A stretch of DNA of 64,000 bases from Kitasatospora sp. NA04385 (lineage in GTDB: Bacteria > Actinomycetota > Actinomycetes > Streptomycetales > Streptomycetaceae). Numbering within the stretch: the stretch's first letter is position 1; each line of letters opens with the position of its first letter. The stretch covers positions 7,427,603 through 7,491,602 of the forward strand of contig NZ_CP054919.1 of the NCBI RefSeq assembly GCF_013364235.1. The letters run 5' to 3'. Positions 38,604 to 47,374 of the stretch are shown piece by piece. The notes under the pieces were generated by a model that saw only the letters and a program-made list of their open reading frames with translations, searched no databases and had not been told where the DNA came from. The translations under genes and the position numbers were made by a program.

Positions 38604-41047
38604 CGGGCGGCCTCCGGGGACGGTGCGGGCGCGGGTGCGGTGGGCTGGACGGGCGTGGGTGCGGTGGACTGGACGGGGGTGGTGGGCGGTGCGGGTGCGG
38701 TGCTGGTGCCGCCGGCGGTCTCGGTGTCGGTGTCGGTCTCGGTGTCGCGGAGCAGCGCGGGCGGGTGCCGGACGGTCACCGGCGGGGGCTCGCCGCCCGT
38801 CCAGCGTTCGAGCTGGACCAGGGCGTGCTGACCGGTGCAGCCCTGGGAGAGCTGCGAGCTGGGCAGGTCGGCGGTGAGCGCGTTGGGGTTGCCGTGCGCG
38901 CACAGCGGCGGTTCGGTGCCGGGGACGGGGTCGAACCAGGCGCCGGTGGGCAGCCGCACGACGCCGGGCCGCAGCCGGTCGCTGAGCCGGGCCCCGGCCA
39001 GGCAGGCGCCCCGGTCGTTGAAGATCCGCACCAGGTCGCCGTCGGCGATCGAGCGCTCCGCCGCGTCGGCGGGGTGCAGCTCGACGGCCTCCCGGCCGGC
39101 CACCTTGGCGGCCAGACTGGCCGCCCCGACGTCGAGTTGGCTGTGCAGCCGGGTGGCGGGCTGGTTGGCGACCAGCAGCAGCGGGTGGCGCCGGGCGGCC
39201 GGGGTGCCGAGCCGTTCGGGCGGGTCCAGCCAGGCGGGGTGGCCGGGGCAGTCGGGCAGGCCGAGCGCGGCGATCGCGGGGGAGTGCAGTTCGATCCGGC
39301 CGCTCGGGGTGGCCAGCGGGTGCCGCTCCGGGTCGGCCCGGAACTCGGCGAACAGGGTGCGCTCGGCGGCCTGTTCGGGCAGCCGCCACTCGCCGTCGGC
39401 CCAGAACCGGTCGAACGGCGGCGGGTCGCCCGCGCCGTCCGCGCGCAGCCGCCCGGCCCACTGCCCGTACAGGTGCTCCAGCCACTGGCGCGGGCTGCGC
39501 CCCTCGGTGAACTCCGGTGCGAAGCCAAGGCGTTCGGCGAGCGCGGCGAGGATCGCGTGGTCGTCGCGGGCCTCGCCGACCGGGGCGGCGGCGCGGTGCA
39601 TGGCGATCAGGTGGGTGTCGCGCCGACCGCCGCCGAAGTCCTCGCGCTCCAGCGGGGTGGTGGCGGGCAGCACGATGTCGGCGTGCCGGGCGGTGGCCGT
39701 CCAGTGCGGCTCGTGGACGACCACCGTCTCCGGACGGGCGAAGGCCCGGCGCAGCCGTCCCAGGTCCTGGTGGTGGTGGAACGGGTTGCCGCCCGCCCAG
39801 TGCACCAGCCGGACGTCCGGGTAGCGGCGGGTGGTGCCGTCGTAGCGGTACTCCTCGCCGGGGTGCAGCAGCAGATCGGCGATCCGCGCGCAGGGGATGA
39901 ACTCCTCGACGGGGTTGGCCGGTTGGGGCAGGAAGGGCAGACGCAGCGCCGGGCCGGTGTCGCCGACGTCGCCCATCGAGCCGTAGCCGTGGCCGAACCC
40001 GCCGCCGGGCAGGCCGAGTTGGCCGAGCGCGCAGGCCAGGGCGAGCGCCGCCCAGACCGGCTGCTCGCCGTACCGGGCGCGCTGCAGCGACCAGGTGACG
40101 GTGACCAGCGTCCGGGTGGCGGCCATCCTCCGGGCCAGCGCGCGGATCCGCTCCGCGGCCAGGCCGCAGATCGGCGCGGCCCAGTCGGCGTCCTTGGGCG
40201 TGCCGTCGGCCCGGCCGTCCAGGTAGCGCTCCAGCACCGGCCAGCCGCTGGTGCAGCGTGCCAGGAAGGCCCGGTCGTGCAGGTCCTCGGCGACCAGGGT
40301 GTGGGTGAGCGCCAGCATCAGCGCGGTGTCGGTGCCCGGGGCGATCGGCAGCCAGTCGGTGGCCGGGCCGTCCGGCAGGTCGTCGCGCAGCGGGGAGACC
40401 AGCGCCACCTCCGTTCCGGCGTCGGCCAGTTGGGCGAGGAACCCGGGCGTGGTGTGCCGGGTCACCCCGCCGGGCGTGACGTACACGTTCTTCGCCGGGA
40501 CGCCCCCGAACGCGACCAGCAGCCGGGTGTGCCGGACGATCGTCGGCCAGGAGGACGCGGCCCGCAGCACCGCCTCGGCGTCCCCCACCACCCGGGGCAG
40601 CAGCACCAGCGAGGTGCCCAGGCTGTACGAGTTCCGGGATGCCGTGTAGCCGCCGAACAGGGCCAGGAACCGGTGCAGTTGGCTCTGTGCGTGGTGGAAC
40701 CGGCCCGCCGACGCCCAGCCGTACGAGCCGCCGAACACCGCCTGCGGCCCGAACTCCCGCTTCACCCGCGCCAGTTCACCGGCGACCAGGTCGAGCGCCC
40801 GCTCCCAGGACACCTCCACGAACGGCTCCCGCCCGCGCCCGGCGCCCGTCCCCGGCCCGCCCCGCAGCCAGCCCTCCCGGACGGCCGGCCGGCGCACCCG
40901 GGTGCGGTGGTCCAGCGACCCGGCGACGCCCGCCAGCAGCGGGGAGGGCGCCGGGTCCTCCGGGTGCGGCTCGACCAGCACCCCGCCGGCGGGGCGCGGG
41001 CGGACCCGGAAGGCACCCCAGTGCGAGGTGGTGGGAAGACTGGACAC
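38600..41047 (-). CDS. molybdopterin oxidoreductase, BisC/TorA-like S- or N-oxide reductase
   Basis: 815 residues of the DMSO reductase superfamily. It lacks the N-terminal Cys iron-sulfur motif, as in biotin sulfoxide reductase and TMAO reductase. It has GGSYGWASAGRFHHAQSQLHRFL (probable Ser ligand to Mo), VAFGGVPAKN, VHWAGGNPFHHHQDL, HEPHWTATARHADIVLPATT and a C-terminal dinucleotide-binding domain (NQPATRLHSQLD, HPADAAERSIADGDLVRI). It probably reduces biotin or methionine sulfoxide, or another S-oxide. GTG 41047 has GGAG about 12 nt upstream. The C-terminal 50 residues are a Thr/Pro/Ala tail. It overlaps the acyl-CoA-dehydrogenase-like gene by 4 bp. Confidence 0.88.
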   Translation of the reverse strand: MSSLPTTSHWGAFRVRPRPAGGVLVEPHPEDPAPSPLLAGVAGSLDHRTRVRRPAVREGWLRGGPGTGAGRGREPFVEVSWERALDLVAGELARVKREFGPQAVFGGSYGWASAGRFHHAQSQLHRFLALFGGYTASRNSYSLGTSLVLLPRVVGDAEAVLRAASSWPTIVRHTRLLVAFGGVPAKNVYVTPGGVTRHTTPGFLAQLADAGTEVALVSPLRDDLPDGPATDWLPIAPGTDTALMLALTHTLVAEDLHDRAFLARCTSGWPVLERYLDGRADGTPKDADWAAPICGLAAERIRALARRMAATRTLVTVTWSLQRARYGEQPVWAALALACALGQLGLPGGGFGHGYGSMGDVGDTGPALRLPFLPQPANPVEEFIPCARIADLLLHPGEEYRYDGTTRRYPDVRLVHWAGGNPFHHHQDLGRLRRAFARPETVVVHEPHWTATARHADIVLPATTPLEREDFGGGRRDTHLIAMHRAAAPVGEARDDHAILAALAERLGFAPEFTEGRSPRQWLEHLYGQWAGRLRADGAGDPPPFDRFWADGEWRLPEQAAERTLFAEFRADPERHPLATPSGRIELHSPAIAALGLPDCPGHPAWLDPPERLGTPAARRHPLLLVANQPATRLHSQLDVGAASLAAKVAGREAVELHPADAAERSIADGDLVRIFNDRGACLAGARLSDRLRPGVVRLPTGAWFDPVPGTEPPLCAHGNPNALTADLPSSQLSQGCTGQHALVQLERWTGGEPPPVTVRHPPALLRDTETDTDTETAGGTSTAPAPPTTPVQSTAPTPVQPTAPAPAPSPEAAR

Positions 41048-41067
41048 GGCGTTCGGGCTCCAGGGAT

Positions 41068-41111
41068 CGACGGGAGGGCGACGGGAGGGCGACGGGAGGG
41101 CGACGGGAGGT
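41068..41111. repeat. 11-bp tandem repeat, four copies
   Basis: CGACGGGAGGG repeated from 41068, 41079, 41090 and (10 bp) 41101 in the 72-bp gap between the ATPase and bisC-like genes. Confidence 0.85.
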
Positions 41112-41119
41112 CGGCGGGG

Positions 41120-42076
41120 TCAGCCGGACGGGCGGGTGCGCCAGTCGGCGGCGCGGTGGCAGGCCACCGTCCGGCCCGGCAGCGGCTCGGTCTCGGCCGG
41201 GCGGTCCGCGCAGCCGGCCCCGGCGAACGGGCAGCGGTGCGCGAACGCGCACGCGGAGGACTCCGGCCGGGCGGGCGCCGGAGCGCGCAGCAGCGCGAGT
41301 TCGGCCCGCCGGGCCGCGCCCCCGCCCGGCGCGGAGGCCGCCAGCAGCGCCGTGTACGGGTGCAGCGGCCGACCCAGCACGTCCGCCGCCGGGCCGCTCT
41401 CCACGATCCGGCCCCGGTACAGCACCGCCAGCCGGTCGGCGACCCCCGCCAGCGACTCCAGGTCGTGCGAGATCAGCACCACCGCGAGGTCCAGCTCCCG
41501 GCGCAACTCGTCCAGCAGCCGCAGCACGTGGTTGCGGTTCGAGGCGTCCAGCGCCGAGACGGGCTCGTCGGCCAGCAGCAGCCGGGGCCGGGTGACGATC
41601 GCCCGGGCCAGCGCGACGCGCTGGCGCTGCCCGCCGGAGAGCAGCGCCGGTCGGCGCTCGGCCAGCGCGTGGTCCAGGCCGACCAGGTCCAGCGCCGCCA
41701 GCACCCGCTGCCGCCGCTCGCCGACCGGGACGCCGGCCACCGCGAGCGGCTGGCCCACCAGCCGCAGCACCGTCAGGTCCGGGTCCAGCGAGCGCAGCGG
41801 GTCCTGGAACATGTACTGCACCGTCCCGGCCCGCCGCGCCGCCCGCAGCGCCCGCCCGCGCAGGCGGGCCCGGTCCCGCCCGTCCACGGTGATCCGCCCC
41901 GCGGCGACCGGCGCCAGCCCCACCACCGCCCGCGCCAGCGTGGTCTTCCCGGAGCCGGTCTCCCCGATCACCCCGAGGATCTCCCCGGCCCGGACCTGGA
42001 GGTCGATCCCGTCCAGTACGGGGGCGCCGCGGTCGAACTCCACCTCCAGCGAACGGACTTCGAGCAGAGCGGTCAT
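41120..42076 (-). CDS. ABC importer ATPase (DppF/OppF type)
   Basis: 318 residues. Walker A GETGSGKTT, Q-loop in YMFQDPLRSLDP, signature LLSGGQRQRVALARAI, Walker B LLLADEPVSALD and switch His SHD. The C-terminal oligopeptide-transporter extension (HPYTALL, CAFAHRCPFAG with paired Cys) is characteristic of OppF/DppF subunits. It powers uptake by the permeases encoded upstream. ATG 42076 has GGAGGT at the right distance. A 216-bp structured gap separates it from the partner ATPase. Confidence 0.92.
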   Translation of the reverse strand: MTALLEVRSLEVEFDRGAPVLDGIDLQVRAGEILGVIGETGSGKTTLARAVVGLAPVAAGRITVDGRDRARLRGRALRAARRAGTVQYMFQDPLRSLDPDLTVLRLVGQPLAVAGVPVGERRQRVLAALDLVGLDHALAERRPALLSGGQRQRVALARAIVTRPRLLLADEPVSALDASNRNHVLRLLDELRRELDLAVVLISHDLESLAGVADRLAVLYRGRIVESGPAADVLGRPLHPYTALLAASAPGGGAARRAELALLRAPAPARPESSACAFAHRCPFAGAGCADRPAETEPLPGRTVACHRAADWRTRPSG

Positions 42077-42101
42077 GACAGGCACCTCCGGTGGGTCGAA
42101 T

Positions 42102-42215
42102 GCGGGAGAAATCGCGGGAGAAATCAGGGGCCCGGGGAACGGCGGGGCCGGGGCCGCCGCGGGTGCACTGCTCGTGCGCGCGGTGGCTTCGGGTCCTGTT
42201 GCCACGGCCCGAAGC
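42102..42215. other. structured gap between the two ATPase genes
   Basis: Holds a perfect 12-bp tandem duplication, GCGGGAGAAATC at 42102-42113 and 42114-42125. It also holds a hairpin, GCTTCGGG (42186-42193) with CCCGAAGC (42208-42215). GTGGC/GCCAC (42183-42187 and 42201-42205) would form a competing stem. Confidence 0.6.
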
Positions 42216-42292
42216 AGCACGGACTTTCCGATGGGCTCCGGCCGTCAGCAGCGCGGACTCGCCGTTCCCCGAGCCCCTGGCGGGGTTGCCTC

Positions 42293-43300
42293 TCAGCGCG
42301 GCAGGAGGCAGCGCACCTTGCGGCCGTCCGGCGCCGTCGTCAGCGGGACGGGGACGAGGGTGCACTCCGGGGCCGCGTACGCGCAGCGCGGGGCGAAGCG
42401 GCAGCCCGGGGCGGGGGTGCCGGCGGCGGGCGGACGGCCGGGGATGACCGGGAAGCGGGTGCGCTCCCCGGGGCCGAGGCCGGCGACGGTGAGCAGGGCC
42501 TCGGTGTAGGGGTGGGCGGGGGCGGCCACCACGCTCGCGGTGGGGCCGTCCTCGACGACCTCGCCCGCGTACAGCACCAGCAGCCGGTCGGTGGCGTCGG
42601 CGACCACCGCGAGGTCGTGGCTGACCAGCAGCAGGCCGAGGCCGCGCTCCTCGCGCAGGCGGGCCAGCAGGTCGAGCACCTCGGCCTGGACGACGGTGTC
42701 CAGCGCGGTGGTGGCCTCGTCGGCGACCAGCAGCTCCGGGTCGCCGCTGACCGCGATCGCGATCAGCACCCGTTGCAGCATGCCGCCGGACAGCTCGTGC
42801 GGGTAGCGGTCGTACACCGCGTCCGGGTCGCGCAGCCCCACCGAGTCGAAGAGCTCGACGGCGCGGCGCCGGGCGTCCGCCCGGGACAGGCCGCCGTGCA
42901 CCCGCAGCGGCTCGGCGAGCTGCCGGCCCACGGTGAGCGAGGGGTTGAGGAAGGAGCCCGGGTCCTGGAAGACCGCGCCGAGCCGGTCGCCGCGCAGCCG
43001 CTGCCAGCCGGGCGCGTCCAGGCCGAGCAGGTCGGTGCCGCCCAGGGCGAGGGTGTCGGCGGCGGCCTCGACGCCGGGCGCGGGCAGCCCGAGGACGGCC
43101 CGGCAGGTCAGCGTCTTGCCGCTGCCGGACTCGCCGACCAGGCCGACGGACTGCCCGGCGCGCACGGTGAAGGACACCTCCCGCACCGCCTCGGCGGCGC
43201 CGTGGCCGACGGTCACCCGCAGCCCCTCGACGGCCAGGACGGGGCCGCCCGGCCCGGGACGGCCGGACTCGGTGCGGTCAGACACGGACGCGGTGGTCAT
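42293..43300 (-). CDS. ABC importer ATPase (DppD/OppD type)
   Basis: 335 residues. Walker A GESGSGKT, Q-loop AVFQDPGSFLNP, signature ELSGGMLQRVLIAIAV, Walker B LLVADEATTALD, switch SHD. The C-terminal PAHPYTEALL and Cys-bearing CRFAPRCAYAAPEC segment identify the OppD/DppD family. It starts at ATG 43300, inside the end of the permease gene (23-bp overlap), so it is translationally coupled. Partner of the ATPase at 41120-42076. Confidence 0.92.
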   Translation of the reverse strand: MTTASVSDRTESGRPGPGGPVLAVEGLRVTVGHGAAEAVREVSFTVRAGQSVGLVGESGSGKTLTCRAVLGLPAPGVEAAADTLALGGTDLLGLDAPGWQRLRGDRLGAVFQDPGSFLNPSLTVGRQLAEPLRVHGGLSRADARRRAVELFDSVGLRDPDAVYDRYPHELSGGMLQRVLIAIAVSGDPELLVADEATTALDTVVQAEVLDLLARLREERGLGLLLVSHDLAVVADATDRLLVLYAGEVVEDGPTASVVAAPAHPYTEALLTVAGLGPGERTRFPVIPGRPPAAGTPAPGCRFAPRCAYAAPECTLVPVPLTTAPDGRKVRCLLPR

Positions 43301-44186
43301 CGCGGGCCTCCTCCGGCGCTCGCAGCGGGGTCGGGACGGGGGCCTGCGCCGGGGCGCCGGGTTCGGCGGACCCGGCGGACCCGGCCGGTTCGGCGTCCCG
43401 CAGGGCGTCGGCCAGCAGGTTGAGCGCCCCGACGGTCAGCATGATCAGCACGGTGGGGACGGCCGGGGCCCACGGCTGCTGGGCGAGGAAGCCCAGGTCG
43501 CTGGCGAGCATCCCGCCCCAGGTCGGCGCGGGCGGCTGGACGCCGATGCCGAGGAAGGTCAGCGAGGCGACCGTGAGCAGCGCGGTGGCCAGCGCGTGCG
43601 CCGTGGTCACCGCGATCGTCGGCAGCACCTTGCGCCACACGTGGGTGCGCAGCACGGTGAGCCGTCCGGCGCCCATCAGTTCGGCGGCCTCCACGTACTG
43701 CGCCCGGTCCAGGCCGAGCGCCGCCGCCCGGGCGACCCGGAAGAACAGCGGGGCCAGCAGCACGCCGAGCGCCAGCATCGCCTGGTGCAGCCCGTTGCCG
43801 AGGACGCCGACCGCGGCGATCGCGAACAGCGTGAACGGCAGCGTCATCAGGGCGTCCACGGCCCGCAGCGCGAGCCAGGCCGGCACGGCCGGGAAGCGCA
43901 CCGAGGCCAGCCCGGGCAGCACGCCGAGCAGCAGTGCCGTGCCGACCGCCTCGGCGGCCGCGGCCACCGACGGGCCGGTGCCCGCGAGCAGCCGGCTCAG
44001 CACGTCCCGGCCCAGGTAGTCGGTGCCCAGCAGGTGCCCGCCGCCGGGCCCCTGGAGCAGGTGCGCGGTGTCCTGGGCGAGCGGGTCGAGCGGGGCGAGC
44101 CGGCCGCCGAGCACGGCGAGCAGCACGACCGCGCCCAGCACCGCCAGCGAGGCCCGCACCACCGGGCGGCGCAGCGCCGCGCTCAC
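43278..44186 (-). CDS. ABC importer permease (DppC/OppC type)
   Basis: 302 residues with about six membrane helices. LLGTDYLGRDVLSRLLAGT is diagnostic of OppC/DppC permeases, and the EAA-like loop AAELMGAGRLTVLRTHVWRKVLP contacts the ATPase. The C-terminal 30 residues are a soluble Pro/Ala tail. GTG 44186 overlaps the upstream stop as GTGA. It forms the channel with the permease at 44183-45214. Confidence 0.9.
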   Translation of the reverse strand: MSAALRRPVVRASLAVLGAVVLLAVLGGRLAPLDPLAQDTAHLLQGPGGGHLLGTDYLGRDVLSRLLAGTGPSVAAAAEAVGTALLLGVLPGLASVRFPAVPAWLALRAVDALMTLPFTLFAIAAVGVLGNGLHQAMLALGVLLAPLFFRVARAAALGLDRAQYVEAAELMGAGRLTVLRTHVWRKVLPTIAVTTAHALATALLTVASLTFLGIGVQPPAPTWGGMLASDLGFLAQQPWAPAVPTVLIMLTVGALNLLADALRDAEPAGSAGSAEPGAPAQAPVPTPLRAPEEARDDHRVRV

Positions 44187-45214
44187 CGGGCACCCGCCCG
44201 GGCCGGGCGCCGGCGGGCGGCGGGGTTGAGGGCCAGCAGCCCGGCGTCCACCGCCAGGTTGGCGACCAGCACCACGGCGACGGTCACCAGCAGGGTGCCC
44301 TGGATCACCGGCACGTCGTGCTGTTCGGCGGCCCGCAGCGACAGCTGGGCGATCCCCGGCAGGTTGAAGATCCGCTCGGTGACGACCGCGCCGCCGATCA
44401 GCATCGGCACGCTCATCCCGAGCACCGTCACGGCCGGTCCGGCGGCGTTGCGCAGCACGTGCCCGAACAGCACCCGGCGGCGCGACAGCCCGCGCATCGT
44501 GGCGCCCGTCGCCCAGTTCTCCCGCAGCGCGCCGACCAGCGAGGTGCGCAGCTGCCGGGCGATGCCCGCCGCCGCGTCCAGGCTCAGCGCCAGCGCGGGC
44601 AGCACCGCGAACCGCAGCCACTGGCCCGGGTCCTGCTCCAGCGGCACGTAGCCGCCCGAGGGCAGCAGCCGCAGCTGCACGGAGACCAGGGTGATCAGGC
44701 CGATCGCCACCACGAACGCGGGCAGCGTGCCCAGCAGGGTGCACAGCGCGGTGACCGAGCGGTCCAGCCGGCTGCCGGGGCGCAGCGCCGCCGCGATGCC
44801 CGCGGCCGCACCGAGCAGCACGGCGAACAGCAGCGCCAGGCCGGCGATCGACAGGTCCACCGGCAGGGCGGCCGCGATCGAGTCGCCCACCGGCAGCGTG
44901 GTGAACCAGGACCGGCCCAGGTCGCCCTGGACGGCGTGCCCCAGCCAGCCGCCGAACTGCTCCCACAGCGGCCGGTCGAGGCCGAACTCGTGGTTCAGCC
45001 GGGCGATGTCGGCGGGCGTCGCGGTCTCGCCGAGGACCGCCGCCGCCGGGTTGGCGTCGGAGACCGCGCCGAGCCCGAAGGTGAGGACCGAGGAGAGCAG
45101 GAACACCGTGGCGGCGGAGGCCAGCACCCGGCCGAGCGAGCGGGGCGCCCGGGCCGCCCGGCGCACCACCCACCCGGCGGCCCGCGAGCCCGCCGCCGGG
45201 AGCGCCGCGCTCAC
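44183..45214 (-). CDS. ABC importer permease (DppB/OppB type)
   Basis: 343 residues with about six membrane helices. The periplasmic segment LNHEFGLDRPLWEQFGGWLGHAVQGDLGRSW is typical of OppB/DppB. The EAA-like loop (ATMRGLSRRRVLFGHVLRNAAGP) is present. GTG 45214 overlaps the stop of the binding-protein gene by 4 bp (GTGA), and its own stop overlaps the next permease start the same way. Confidence 0.9.
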   Translation of the reverse strand: MSAALPAAGSRAAGWVVRRAARAPRSLGRVLASAATVFLLSSVLTFGLGAVSDANPAAAVLGETATPADIARLNHEFGLDRPLWEQFGGWLGHAVQGDLGRSWFTTLPVGDSIAAALPVDLSIAGLALLFAVLLGAAAGIAAALRPGSRLDRSVTALCTLLGTLPAFVVAIGLITLVSVQLRLLPSGGYVPLEQDPGQWLRFAVLPALALSLDAAAGIARQLRTSLVGALRENWATGATMRGLSRRRVLFGHVLRNAAGPAVTVLGMSVPMLIGGAVVTERIFNLPGIAQLSLRAAEQHDVPVIQGTLLVTVAVVLVANLAVDAGLLALNPAARRRPARAGAR

Positions 45215-46761
45215 GCGACCTTCACCCCCTCGAAGCGCTGCACCACGGTGAACGCCGGGATCGGCGACACCGACTTCCGCCGGGCCAGCAGCCGCGGCAC
45301 GCTGTACAGGAACACGTTCGGCATCGTCCGCACCGCCAGCGCGGTCGCCGCCTGGAGCGCCTTCGGGTACTCCGGCGAGTCCAGCGGGGTGCGCGACACC
45401 TGCTGCACGGCCGCCAGCAGCTCCGGCGGCGTGCTGCGGCCCGGGTTCATCAGCCCCTGCTCGCCGAACAGCACCTGGAACGCCTGGGCGGCCGAGTCGC
45501 GGCCCGCGAACTGGTCGGTGAACAGCGCCTTGGAGTGCTGCACGTAGACGATCTGGGTGGCCTGCGCGGCCGGGATCACCTCGATGGTGGCCCGGATGCC
45601 GACCTCCTTCAGCTGCGCCTGCAGCTGCTCGGGCAGGCCCTGCGCGGCGCTGGTGGTCAGCGTCAGGTCGACGCCGTCCGGGTGCCCGGCCTTCGCCAGC
45701 AGCGCCCGCGCCTTGTCCGGGTCGTAGCGGAACAGGTCCGCCGAGCCCGGGTCGTAGCCCACGTAACCCTTGGGGAAGGGCTGGTAGTTGGCCTCGCCGT
45801 GCCCGAACAGCTGGGTCTTCACCAGGGCTTCGCGGTCGATCGCGTACTTCAGGGCCTCGACCACGTCCGGGTTGTCGAACGGCGCCTTGGTGGTGTTGAC
45901 GTCCAGCACCGCCACCACCAGCGACGGGATCTCCTGCACCTCCAGGCCCGCGGCCTTCGCGGCCTCGACCTGGCTGCCGGGGATCTGCGCGACGTCGAAC
46001 TGCCCGGACTGCAGGCCGCCGACCACGGTGGCGGCGTCCGGCAGCGGGTAGACCTCGAAGTTCTCCAGCCCGATCGAGGCGGCGTCCCAGTAGTGCGGGT
46101 TGCGCCGCAGCACGGCCTTGCTGTTCTGCACGTAGGAGACCAGGCTGAACGGGCCCGCGCCGGCCGGCTTGGAGGCCAGCCCCGCGGCGTCCGACTCGAA
46201 CGCCTTCGGGTTCACCACCAGGCCGGTCTTGCCGGCCAGCAGGTTGGGCAACTGGTAGTCGGGGGAGGCGAGTTCGATCACCACGGTGGCGGCGTCGGGG
46301 GCCAGCACCTGCTTGACCTGGGTCAGCTGCGGGGCGACCAGCGACTTGGGCTCGGTGCGGCCGCGGTCCAGGCTCTTCTTCACGGCGGCGGCGTCCAGCG
46401 GCGTGCCGTCCTCGAAGACCAGCCCGGGGCGCAGGGTGAAGGTCAGGCTGGTGCCGTCGGCGCTGTACGTCCAGCCGGTGGCCAGCGCGGGCACGGCCTT
46501 GCCGCTCTCGTCGAGCTTGGTCAGACCGGCGTACACCAGGGACAGCACGTGCACGTCCCAGCCCGCGGAGGAGAACACCGGGTCCCACGAAGTGGGCAGC
46601 GCCCAGCCCCACTTGAGGGTGCCGGAGGTCCCGGCCGAGCCGGTCTGGGCGACGGTGGCGCCGCCGCACGCGGCCAGGGCGAGCGCGGCTCCCGCGCCCA
46701 GGCCGAGGCCGAGGAAGGAGCGTCTGGCGAGGGCGGGGGAGGGCAGGGCGGAGCTGGTCAT
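45211..46761 (-). CDS. ABC importer solute-binding lipoprotein (SBP_bac_5)
   Basis: 516 residues. The N terminus has a twin-arginine-like ARRSFLGLG followed by lipobox LAAC (Cys about 32), so it is probably exported folded and lipid-anchored. The rest is a family 5 solute-binding protein: SGTLKWGWALPTSWDP, VFEDGTPLDAAAVKKSL, NPDVVEALKYAIDREALV. Family members bind oligopeptides, nickel complexes or other polar ligands. The operon suggests an organosulfur ligand such as a sulfonate, a sulfoxide or glutathione. ATG 46761 has AAAGG about 13 nt upstream. The Cys-containing leader peptide lies 268 bp upstream. Confidence 0.92.
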   Translation of the reverse strand: MTSSALPSPALARRSFLGLGLGAGAALALAACGGATVAQTGSAGTSGTLKWGWALPTSWDPVFSSAGWDVHVLSLVYAGLTKLDESGKAVPALATGWTYSADGTSLTFTLRPGLVFEDGTPLDAAAVKKSLDRGRTEPKSLVAPQLTQVKQVLAPDAATVVIELASPDYQLPNLLAGKTGLVVNPKAFESDAAGLASKPAGAGPFSLVSYVQNSKAVLRRNPHYWDAASIGLENFEVYPLPDAATVVGGLQSGQFDVAQIPGSQVEAAKAAGLEVQEIPSLVVAVLDVNTTKAPFDNPDVVEALKYAIDREALVKTQLFGHGEANYQPFPKGYVGYDPGSADLFRYDPDKARALLAKAGHPDGVDLTLTTSAAQGLPEQLQAQLKEVGIRATIEVIPAAQATQIVYVQHSKALFTDQFAGRDSAAQAFQVLFGEQGLMNPGRSTPPELLAAVQQVSRTPLDSPEYPKALQAATALAVRTMPNVFLYSVPRLLARRKSVSPIPAFTVVQRFEGVKVA

Positions 46762-46877
46762 GGGCGTGCGTCACCTTTCACGGCGCGGCGGGTGCCCGGA
46801 CGCAGGCGTCGACGCGGGGGGACCGCGGACGGCGGGGAACGGGCACGACGGCGCGACAGGGCACCGGCAGGGGGAGG

Positions 46878-46898
46878 GGGCGGCGGCCGCCGCCGCCC
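46878..46898 (-). terminator. candidate attenuator hairpin in the sulfur operon leader
   Basis: GGGCGGCGG (46878-46886) and CCGCCGCCC (46890-46898) form a perfect 9-bp stem with 3-nt loop. It lies between the leader peptide and the first structural gene. A second, weaker stem AGGCCC/GGGCCT lies nearby. This is the place expected for a transcription or translation attenuator. Confidence 0.4.
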
Positions 46899-47028
46899 GG
46901 TCACGGGCGGGACGGAGCCTGGCAGGAGGAGGAGGCCCGGGAACGGCGGCCGGGGCCTGCCGCACGGCACGGGACGGCCGTGTTCCGGGAGCGCGGGCGG
47001 ACGGTGCCACCGGCGCGGAGGGGGGCAC

Positions 47029-47103
47029 TCAGAGACAGAGATCGCTGCTGGTGCGCCGGAAGTCCACGTAGCGGCACACCACGTTGGGGTGCGTCGAAAG
47101 CAT
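47029..47103 (-). CDS. cysteine-type leader peptide of the sulfur operon
   Basis: 24 residues, with Cys at 10 and 23. The core CRYVDFRRTSSDLC matches the actinobacterial leader-peptide pattern (R-x-[IV]-D-x-x-R-x-x-S-x-x-C) found upstream of sulfur and cysteine genes. Ribosome stalling at the Cys codons when charged tRNA-Cys is scarce would change folding of the downstream leader and allow expression. ATG 47103 lies 6 bp after a CAGGAT -10 element, so the transcript may start at or beside the ATG. The peptide itself needs no other function. Confidence 0.78.
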   Translation of the reverse strand: MLSTHPNVVCRYVDFRRTSSDLCL

Positions 47104-47109
47104 GCCGCC

Positions 47110-47158
47110 ATCCTGTCGGGCGGGCGGGCCCGGTGTCAATGGACACCAAAAGGTGTCC
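47110..47158 (-). promoter_or_regulatory. sulfur operon promoter with upstream palindromic operator
   Basis: On the minus strand TTGACA (47139-47134) and CAGGAT (47115-47110) with 18-bp spacing. Just upstream is a palindrome, GGACACC (47141-47147), AAAA, GGTGTCC (47152-47158). With a one-base bulge it extends to CAATGG/CCATTG. The site abuts the -35 and could bind a sulfur regulator. Confidence 0.6.
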
Positions 47159-47374
47159 CATTGGGCGGCGGGCCGCCGGGGCAGCTGCGGGCTGCGGCGC
47201 GAGCTGCCAATCGCACCGCAGCGGAAGGAAACTGACGGACCGTCGGGCCGCGGGGGGTGAGCTGCGGGCCGATCGGCGGTCGCGCCGGGCGTCTCGTGAT
47301 CCGGGAAGAGATGTCTCACTTGGTGGGAAACGGTGATTCGGAGGCCGGGTGGCGGAGGGCGCCGGGGCCGGGGT

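Noticed and set aside
38765..43423. 1552-residue plus-strand frame opposite bisC and the ATPases
   Set aside because: Antisense shadow; the minus-strand genes have intact Walker, signature and molybdopterin motifs and overlapping starts and stops.
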